Positions 1 to 5,881 of a DNA stretch of 12,425 bases are shown in pieces; the first letter of the stretch is position 1; every line of letters begins with the position of its first letter. The notes under the pieces are model-generated. The model saw only the letters and a program-made list of their open reading frames with translations. It had not been told where the DNA came from and did not search any database. The stretch covers positions 10,169 through 22,593 of the forward strand of contig WELB01000091.1 of the NCBI GenBank assembly GCA_009602725.1, read 5' to 3'. This DNA is from Spirogloea muscicola (lineage: Eukaryota; Streptophyta; Zygnematophyceae; Spirogloeales; Spirogloeaceae). Both the position numbers and the translations under genes were made by a program.

Positions 1-380
1 CCGTCGCTGCCGCCGCCGCCGCCGCCGCGGCCGCGGCCTCCTCCGCCGCCGGCGCCAATGGGGAGCCCGCCTCCAGGTCCGCTGCCCGCCGTGACGCCAC
101 CGGCACCCAGCCCCTTCCCTCTCGTCCGCTGCTCACGCGCTCAGCTGCCTGTCTGCGCCGCCCTCGGGCCTCAGCTCGGAGCAGCAGCCGCCGTCCGGCG
201 GCGCCGGCGGCTGGGCCGGGCGCTACGAGGAGCTGGAGATGGCGGTGTTCCGCTTCATGCAGCAGTCCTCCGACCCCGGCGCCTTCCCCTCCCGCCGCCA
301 GCTCCTGCAGGCCGGCCGCTCGGACCTCGCGGACGCCATCCTGCAGGCCGGCGGCTGGCTGGCCATCGGCTGGGAGACTG
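1..380 (+). other. Exon 1 (5'-partial) of the PTST-like gene: transit-like start and first GRxDL/GGW repeat
   Basis: From 224 the second frame reads RYEELEMAVFRFM, FPSRRQLLQAGRSDL and GGWLAIGWE. This is the repeat found before the coiled coil in PTST2/PTST3/FLO6. The exon ends at 380 before a near-ideal GTGAGT donor (381). Upstream the Ala/Ser/Arg-rich transit-like peptide is in the third frame, while the second frame has a TGA at 92-94. A frame change is therefore needed between about 77 and 175. A small intron with donor at 77 and acceptor at 144 or 174 joins the two frames in phase. The stretch before 144 is pyrimidine-rich, which favours that acceptor. A sequencing indel is the alternative. 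Confidence 0.7.
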
Positions 381-3300
381 GTGAGTGCCCGCCGCCCCTG
401 CTCGCCGCGCCCCTCCCCTGAAGCTAGCCGATGCCGGGCGCGGACTCGCGGGGCTGGCCGGGCCTGGCTCCTCTGACCCGGCTTGCCCGACCCCGGTACG
501 CTGGCAGACGAGGAAGAGGCTGCGAGGGGTGTCGCGCCCGCTTCAGCGGCCGCTAGGTTTGCAGCTTCTTGTGGCCTGCCGCCGACCCCTGTGGCGCTCA
601 AGGCAGGCCGCTGCAGGCAGCAGGCAGTGTCCCCACGTCCGCTGCTTCAGCTAGCAGCTTCACTCAAGGCCTGTCTTCCATGACAGGCTCCCATCGGGGG
701 TGGCCAACTCGCCAGCCGAGCGCGACGATCCAGCTGCCCCCTCACAGCCCCCGGATGCAGACGGAGTTGACCTTGGCGCAGCAAGCGCAGCACAGAATCC
801 AGGGGCCGCTGCAGTGGCAACTGCTGAACTTGATGAGCTGAGACGGTCATGTGGGCCTCCCAGCACAGCTGACGATGTTGTCAAGGCAGGGAACGGGACC
901 GCCAAGCCAACAGGGTAAGATGGAGAGTGTGAACTCTACATCAAGCTTAGATCATAGGACACTCTTGATCGATGGGCAAAGGGTCGTTGCCGACACCCCA
1001 CCTTTCTTCACTGGTTACAGGCATGTCATCCAATATCGGGGACTAGTCTGATGGTCACTGTGGGTCCTCTTCTTTGGTGCTAACCCCTGGACTGCGAGTG
1101 CACGTGTTGTGTGATTGCAATGCCGAAGCCAGGTCGAGGCGCCTCAAGAAGCAGAGAGGCTACTGGGGCTTTGACGAAAACGTTAGCAGGGAGCTCCGAG
1201 CATTTGCCAAAGAGGCTGGTCACCCCAGCACAGCTCCCGCGCAAGAGGAGGTCTATGCTGCGCGTCGCATGGACCTCTACCATGCCCTCAAACGGCGAGG
1301 AGGATGGGGTGTTGTGCCACAGCTGTTTGGCCTGCACCAGGACACGACTTTGACTCCGGTGTGCTCTACCACTGGAACGTGCTGAGATGGACGGAAGCCT
1401 ACAGATTGTTGGATACGCATGCCTGCCTCTGACTGATTGTCACTCGCCAATTTGTCATCACTGATGGTTTCCTTGGATAGCCAGTGGCTGGCGAGGCTAA
1501 TACTAAGGCTTGCGAAGAGCTGTGCAGGGTGAAACCGGGGATAAGATAGCTGGTCCACACAGGCAGCAAGGCACCGTTGCCAGAGCCCCCAATTTGAGAC
1601 CAGCTACCAGCCCCATGACAGATCACCGGCAAGCCACAGTCCGACGAGAACAGGGGCTTCCACACCAGTCCCAACGCCCTCTTCTGCGCACTGTCGAAGC
1701 TGCTGTGCCGACTTTAGGTACACTTATGCTGCAGGCACTTGCTGAGCTTGACCTAATTACGAAGTAAACGCTTGAGCAGTGCTCTCTACTAGAGTTCCAG
1801 GGAGGACCCAAAGAGCTTGCCTTTTTGATGGGATGCTTTCATGGCTTCATTTGACACCTTCTATTTGCAACACCAACAGAGATTGAGAGGACTGTGACGG
1901 AGGGGCTAGACAGGCCACTGAAGAGGATCAAGCCAAGGAGACGTAGAGGGCCAAGATCTTTTGAGCAAGATAATGAGGAAGCTGCAGGAGCATCAGAAGC
2001 AGCAGCAACTGAGACCTGGTCTGACATAGTCCATGCTCATGATGGCAGCTTAGCTACCGCTAGTCATGTGACAACATCTGCCACAGATCCAGTACAGAGT
2101 GACGCAGACAGCATGGCAGATCTTTCTTCTTGCTAGGCCTTACCGCTTGCACACTTTGACCCGCCAGCAGGTATGCAGACTACCTACTGCGGGCTGCAAG
2201 TCCCAAGTGTGTCTTCTTGAGCATCAACACCTGATTATGTCATGGGCTGCAATCATTGAGTGGTAGAGCTGGGTCCAGGTTGCTGTGAAATCTTCAGGTG
2301 GTTGTGATATTTAGGCAGATTAGGGTCTCCACCGGAATGTTCTGCAGGTGGTTGAAAGCGAGTTCCTAAGCCGCAGCTAGCATAGCCTTTGCGGTGAGAT
2401 CTCTTGGATGCTGTAGTCTATGCCGAGCAGCTGACTAATGTAGTGCTGGTAGAATGCCACTGTGCGCAGTAGTCCAACGTATCCACTCCATGGAGGAACG
2501 GATACATCAGCTTGAGTTGACATTAGCTGCAGCTCGAGCTGCACTACAATCAAGTCGTGCGGCGTTACTGCAAAGCGAGCAAGACTTTCTTGAGGTGCGC
2601 GTTAGGCACGTGAGAGGTAGAGAGCCATTGGGTTGATGGTGGATGCTCCAACTCTCCGTCAGTGCATGACAGACAAGGGAGCCAGACAACTGCACAATGC
2701 AGAGCTTTGACGCATGGCCATGGTCAACAGGTCCAGGCCCAGACTGTCAGTGAGCTTGTAGGCGTCTCCGAGTCCCTGGAAGTGCGGGAAGGCATCATAC
2801 AGCGGACTCGCTCCGAGCTGCGGAGCACTCGAGCACAGGTCTCAGCCCTGGAGGGTGCTCTAGCAGTGGAGGACTGGTGCGTACTGTCTATCTGAATCCA
2901 CATCACCAGGATAGAGCACAAAAAGGAAGGTGTGAGGAACACATGTATTCCTGCATAGCAAGGTCCCAAAGTATCTCGCAGTGTCAAGATACTCTGGCCA
3001 GTCCTTCACGTATTGACGATGAGTGTGCATGTTGACTCATTCTGTCAAGACTGTTGAAGGTCCACAAGCTCCAATCCGGAAGCAGGGGACAACTTGCTGG
3101 CGGTTGATGGGCATGGCTCAGTGCATGTCACACGGGTTGTGTGGCCTGATCCTGCGTCGACGGTCTTCCTGACCGGCTCCTATGATAATTGGTCAACGCA
3201 GGTGCAACCTAGTTCCTTATTTCCTACAAGTACCACACCACTTGTCCTTCTCGTCATGTGAGCAGCTTTTGGGTCGCTCATGTGGAGGCTGTCGTTGTGG

Positions 3301-3885
3301 ATTGCAGCAGTCTCATGCTTCTGCCTGTCACGTCACAACAACCTGGCTCCCTCTGGAGCACCGGGACTTGCTGCTAGGATCTCAAAGAAGGACGTGTAGT
3401 TATACCGCTGTTAGACCAATTGACACTGCAGACACAGCTCGAGAAGTCAAACGCGGGGGTGTTTGTTGCTACACTGCAGCTGTGCCCTGGTAGATACCAG
3501 GTCAGTAGATCACTTACCACAAGAATGAGAGACGCCTACTTCTGAACGGGAGAGGTCACTTCACAGGAGCCAGTGTCCGATGCTTGCCAGCAGCGTAGAC
3601 AGCAGTACCGCAAGCTCCTCAGACAGGAGTGCTGCCCTGCAAGCTTTGCAGACGGGAGTGCAGCAAGCTCACTGAGGGTGCTTATCAAGCTTTTGATCCT
3701 AGCAAGCATGAGCCATGAGCTTTCAGCTGCGTAGAGGGTGTATCACGGTGTTTTACTTCTGAGGACGTGTAAAGGCTGCTTCCCTGCAGATCAAGTTCAT
3801 CGTTGATGGAGTGTGGAGAGTTGACCCTCGGCGAGAGATTGTGTACTCTGATGGTCATGAGAACAATCAGCTGACTATACTGTAG
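1..3885 (+). CDS. PTST2/PTST3/FLO6-like CBM48 starch-granule protein, 5'-partial, about 11 exons
   Basis: The product resembles the PROTEIN TARGETING TO STARCH / FLO6 family. These are plastid-stroma proteins that bind glucans through a C-terminal CBM48 and help granule initiation together with starch synthase 4. Visible in order are an Ala/Ser-rich, transit-like start, two copies of a motif containing GRxDL followed by GGW (224-376 and 1158-1337), a basic linker, a coiled coil and CBM48. Suggested exons are ..-380, 716-914, 1133-1358, 1528-1717, 1880-~2067, 2137-2170, ~2470-2594, 2731-2876, ~3069-3201, 3432-3500 and 3790-3885, ending in TAG. Phases agree at 914/1133, 1358/1528, 1717/1880, 2170/2470, 2594/2731, 3201/3432 and 3500/3790. 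The acceptor at 716, the end of exon 5 and the join between exons 8 and 9 are less certain. No start codon lies in frame, so the gene begins left of the window. About 540 residues are recovered, close to my recollection of plant FLO6/PTST2 at about 530. Which paralogue it is cannot be decided. Confidence 0.85.
716..914 (+). other. Exon 2 of the PTST-like gene: disordered linker
   Basis: The first frame is open from 655 to the GTAAGA donor at 915 and encodes a low-complexity Ala/Pro/Asp-rich segment (ERDDPAAPSQPPDADGV and onward). The upstream phase requires an acceptor AG ending at a position such as 715 (CGCCAG), which is why 716 is chosen; 733 is an alternative. The intron before it is then about 335 bases. 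The donor side joins exon 3 in phase. No domain is seen; this is a spacer between the two helical repeats. Confidence 0.5.
1133..1358 (+). other. Exon 3 of the PTST-like gene: second GRxDL/GGW-type repeat
   Basis: The exon reads KKQRGYWGFDENVSREL, then MDLYHALKRRGGWGVVPQL and FGLH. It has the family pattern of a GYW entry, a helix, a (G/R)RxDL turn and a GGW followed by a short leucine-rich helix. Its 5' join (acceptor ending 1132) completes the GG left by exon 2 as a Gly codon. Its 3' end at 1358 is in phase 0 with the acceptor at 1527. The usual Gly of the GR-DL turn is Arg here (AARRMDL). Confidence 0.75.
1528..2067 (+). other. Exons 4 and 5 of the PTST-like gene (1528-1717, 1880-~2067): basic then acidic linker
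   Basis: Exon 4 encodes a Gln/Arg/Pro-rich segment and ends at 1717 before GTACAC. The preceding intron holds a branch-like TACTAAG about 30 bases upstream of the acceptor. Exon 5 starts at 1880 after CACCAACAG, with the split Glu codon in phase. It contains a strongly basic patch (LKRIKPRRRRGPRS, 1918-1959) followed by an acidic/Ala stretch. The exon 5 donor is uncertain (2029, 2068 or 2092 are possible). Position 2068 gives a 69-base intron and the phase needed downstream. Confidence 0.55.
2137..2170 (+). other. Candidate 34-base microexon 6 of the PTST-like gene
   Basis: A strong pyrimidine tract ending TTGCTAG (2130-2136) and a near-consensus GCAG|GTATGC donor (2171) bracket 34 bases. 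They are open as ALPLAHFDPPA and leave one base over. That phase fits the following coiled-coil exon, giving PPAVVQRI. It also explains why exon 5's own frame meets a TAG at 2134-2136. Only the exon 5 donor remains weak. Confidence 0.5.
2470..2876 (+). other. Exons 7 and 8 of the PTST-like gene (about 2470-2594, 2731-2876): coiled coil
   Basis: Exon 7 encodes VQRIHSMEERIHQLELTL and an Ala/Leu/Ser heptad-like continuation, ending at the GAG|GTGCGC donor at 2595. Exon 8 begins after TCAACAG (acceptor 2730) and encodes EVREGIIQRTRSELRSTRAQ and VSALEGALAVE. This matches the PTST2/FLO6 segment that runs into CBM48 in the family (inference from recalled family pattern). In that family the coiled coil mediates partner binding. 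The exon 8 end is taken as 2876 (GTGCGT at 2877), with 2880 as an alternative. Confidence 0.7.
3069..3885 (+). other. CBM48 starch/glycogen-binding domain in exons 9-11 (about 3069-3201, 3432-3500, 3790-3885)
   Basis: Spliced, these exons read VTRVVWPDPASTVFLTGSYD, NWSTQ, then EKSNAGVFVATLQLCPGRYQ, then IKFIVDGVWRVDPRREIVY and ENNQLTIL before TAG. This is an AMPK-beta type CBM48. The glucan-stacking Trp residues of NW and DGVW, the Lys of IKF and the terminal ENN are all present. The internal joins are clean phase 0 (CGCAG|GTGCAA, CTGCAG|ACACAG, ACCAG|GTCAGT, CCTGCAG|ATCAAG). Only the upstream edge of exon 9 is uncertain; an AG at 3068 fits phase 2 from exon 8. Confidence 0.9.
3610..3664 (+). 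repeat. Imperfect 26-base direct repeat inside the last intron of the PTST-like gene
   Basis: Copies at 3610-3635 and 3639-3664 both read GCAAGCT, CAGAC, GGAGTGC, GC around differing bases, matching at 21 of 26 positions by eye. It lies in the 289-base final intron and is probably neutral. Confidence 0.6.
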
Positions 3886-3938
3886 GATTGACTCCGTGCT
3901 GTACCATGAAATCATAAGCTCCGTGCTTCTGGATGCCT

Positions 3939-3968
3939 TGTGCCAGATGCTTGTGTGCCAGATACTTG
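3939..3968 (+). repeat. 15-base tandem duplication in the 3' flank of the PTST-like gene
   Basis: TGTGCCAGATGCTTG (3939-3953) is followed directly by TGTGCCAGATACTTG (3954-3968), with one mismatch. It lies 54 bases after the stop codon, probably in the 3' UTR. No TGTAA-type algal polyadenylation signal was seen between 3886 and 4060. Confidence 0.75.
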
Positions 3969-4515
3969 TGCAAGGGAAGTGCCAGCTGCAAAACGGGTAA
4001 TGTGATAGTGATGCACTTGGGGACCTGACTTAGCAAAACGCGGGAACGGGAGTATGGTACTCTGTGGGAAGGGGCGCCCCGGAGGTGGGGAGGGAGGGGG
4101 AGGTGTTCGCGGTTGGGGGGATTCGGCGTTTGTTGGGGGTTTTGCTGATGATGACGGGTTGCAGATTCAAGGCTCAGCTCTGGCGCATCGGCATGATCAA
4201 CGGTGCAGCAAGGAATGCGCACAGCTCGCTGCTGCCTTCTGTTGGGACAGGGGTCATCAGGGCTGGGGACGACAGACAAAATGAGAAGAATGGGGAGACA
4301 CTCAGAAGCGTTGACAAGACACATGGCTGCAGAATGGCCACATAAAGAACACAGCCAGGGAGGCCGCAAAGTAGACCAGCATGATTAATCAGGAGCAAGA
4401 GCGACCGGGTGCAGGACCTGAGGCGAGTGGGAACCGCGCTAAAGTGGTGACTGCAGCGGCCGGCGTGCACAAGGGAGGCAGAGTCCAGGGGAAAACTTCT
4501 CCACATGGGGGCAAT

Positions 4516-4553
4516 GGCTGTGAAAGGCCAGCCCAGAAGGCATTGACAAGGTC
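4516..4553 (-). repeat. Dispersed hairpin repeat, copy A
   Basis: Read on the minus strand, it is GACCTTGTCAATGCC then TTCTGGGCTGGCC and TTTCACAGCC. It shares the order ACCTTGTCCA - spacer - TGGGCTGG - short loop - CAGCC with the other copies in this window. The stem here is imperfect (GGCTG/CAGCC). Confidence 0.7.
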
Positions 4554-4701
4554 CGGAGGGGGCCAAAGGAGCAGACCACGCAGCCACGCATGAGGCTACG
4601 ACGAGTAGGTGCCTCTATTGCCTTGCTGCTTGGGACTCCCATCGCTTTCACCAGGCTGAGTCTCCCGCTGAGAAGTGGCAGATTGGAGTGGCAAGCCGGA
4701 A

Positions 4702-4730
4702 GGAAAGCAACCGCTCTTCCAATGCGATAA
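4702..4730 (+). repeat. GCTCTTCCAA box, first copy
   Basis: GGAAAGCAACCGCTCTTCCA followed by ATGCGATAA resembles GGAAAGAAACGGCTCTTCCA followed by AATCGACAG at 5000-5028. A shorter AATCGGGCTCTTCC lies at 10903-10915. It appears to be a sub-module of the same repeat territory. Confidence 0.5.
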
Positions 4731-4952
4731 AATGCCTGTGAGAGAGTGGAATGAGCACCGGAGAAGGATCGCCACGTCGAGATCCAGAGGCAGCAGCCAT
4801 AGCGCGGCCAGCCTGCAGTGAGCTCATAGATTGCAGGGAAGAATGGTTGAGGTGTGTACATATGACCTGATGGAGGGCTTGAGTGGCCAAGTACAGTGGC
4901 AAGCTCATCAAAGCACATGTAGAAAAGTGGGGCGAGTGCTGTGAGAGAGGAA

Positions 4953-4966
4953 GGAAGACGCTTCCA
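4953..4966 (+). repeat. GGAAGACGCTTCCA box, first copy (palindromic)
   Basis: The identical 14-mer recurs at 5077-5090. It is a 5-base inverted repeat (GGAAG/CTTCC) around ACG. Both copies sit in GA-rich sequence upstream of the RING gene. Confidence 0.7.
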
Positions 4967-5035
4967 GGAGAGGGTGTGAAAGAGGGAATCTCTCCAGTGG
5001 AAAGAAACGGCTCTTCCAAATCGACAGCAGTAGCA

Positions 5036-5068
5036 GTCAGAATCCAGCCCAACGGAGTGGACAAGGTC
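5036..5068 (-). repeat. Dispersed hairpin repeat, copy B
   Basis: On the minus strand it reads GACCTTGTCCACTCCG then TTGGGCTGGATTCTGAC. The left arm and the GGGCTGG box are conserved; the right arm of the hairpin has decayed. It is followed on the plus strand by the second GGAAGACGCTTCCA box. Confidence 0.65.
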
Positions 5069-5076
5069 TGAAAGAA

Positions 5077-5090
5077 GGAAGACGCTTCCA
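5077..5090 (+). repeat. GGAAGACGCTTCCA box, second copy
   Basis: Identical to 4953-4966. The flanks are also partly alike (GAAGGAAGACG before, a purine-rich run after), so the duplicated unit is somewhat longer than the exact match. Confidence 0.7.
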
Positions 5091-5105
5091 AGGAGGGCGA
5101 GAGAT

Positions 5106-5138
5106 GGCTGGGAGTGGCCAGCCCAGAAGAGGAATTGG
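5106..5138 (-). repeat. Dispersed hairpin repeat, copy C, in the leader of the RING gene
   Basis: GGCTGG-GAGTGG-CCAGCC (5106-5123) forms a perfect 6-base stem, followed by CAGAAGAGGAATTGG as in other copies. It lies about 280 bases upstream of the RING start, so it is probably in the promoter or 5' UTR. Confidence 0.65.
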
Positions 5139-5406
5139 TGGCCGGCGCCGAGAAGAGGGGGCAAGGGTCCGAAGGGGACGGAAAGGCGCCGAAGCGGCGC
5201 AGGTGCACGGCAGGCGCCGGGTGGGGAAGGGGCGGAGGAGCCCCCTATCCGCAGTGGGCGAGCCCTTCGTCTTTGTGGCTCTGCGACGGTGGCGCCCGCG
5301 GGAGAACGGGCCGGGAGGCGAAGGCAGGGCAGTAGGCCCGCGACGGCGGCGGCGCTCCCACTTCCCCATTTCCACGCCGCGGCGCCCCCCTCCCCCCCCG
5401 CCATCC

Positions 5407-5881
5407 ATGGCGGCCCCCGCGCCGCCTGCGGCGCACTGGTGCCACGCCTGCCGGCGCGAGGTGGCGCTGGCGCCCGCGCCCACGTCCGACGCAGGCGAGA
5501 AGCTGTGCGGCGCGTGCGGCAGCGGGTTCGTGGAGGAGCTCGGCGGGCCGTCCGCGNCGCGCTCCACCTCCTCGCCATCGCCACCGGCCTCCCGGAGCCC
5601 CCTGGCAGCAACCCCCCCGACGACACGGCGGGGCCTGGGACAGCCTCCGACAGCCTGCCGCCGCCGGCGCATGGCCAGGGCGGCAGCTCGCCCCCCCGAC
5701 CGTTGGACGAGCCCCACTCCAACTCCGGCGTGCAGCAGCAGGAGGGGGGCCCTTCAGCAGGCCCTGTCGAGGGTGCCGGCGAGCAGCAGACGGCTGCGCA
5801 GGAGCTGGACGACACGATCGCGCCGCGCCCGTCCGCCACAGAGCCTCGCCATCAGGAGCAGCTCGCTGCCGCCGCGACCAG
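5407..5881 (+). other. Exon 1 of the RING gene: zinc ribbon plus disordered linker, frame broken at the N
   Basis: Cys pairs are encoded at 5440/5449 and 5506/5515, giving the C-x2-C ... C-x2-C zinc ribbon that precedes the linker in RNF126-like ligases. Before the N the first frame is clearly coding. After it the third frame is, with almost every third base G or C and a Pro/Gly/Gln/Asp-rich linker ending [10 protein letters not shown]. The first frame after the N is Arg/Ser/Pro-rich, as a shadow would be. The donor CCAG|GTCGAG at 5882 leaves phase 2. Confidence 0.8.

Larger units (their letters stand above)
4054..5105. other. Intergenic stretch without a convincing gene; repeat-bearing
   Basis: All frames here are short or lack domain patterns and splice support. 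The minus strand has a long frame (4439-5839), but it runs through the antisense of the RING gene's first exon and the repeats, and its composition gives no recognisable domain. What the stretch does hold is a family of short hairpin repeats (4516-4553, 5036-5068, with a further copy at 5106) and two duplicated GA-rich boxes described separately. Transcription signals for the downstream gene should lie toward the right end, but none is recognisable. Confidence 0.5.

Noticed and set aside
58-384. Plus-strand frame starting at ATG 58
   Set aside because: It is in the first frame, while the conserved repeat is in the second. Its composition is Pro/Arg-rich, typical of a shadow in GC-rich DNA.
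5104-5406. In-frame ATG at 5104 as start of the RING protein
   Set aside because: It would add 101 Arg/Gly-rich residues overlapping a dispersed repeat. Family members start just before the zinc ribbon, as 5407 does, and 5407 has the better start context.
4439-5839. Long minus-strand open frame of 466 codons
   Set aside because: It covers the antisense of the RING gene's zinc ribbon exon, crosses the N and the hairpin repeats, and shows no domain. Lack of stops is explained by high GC.
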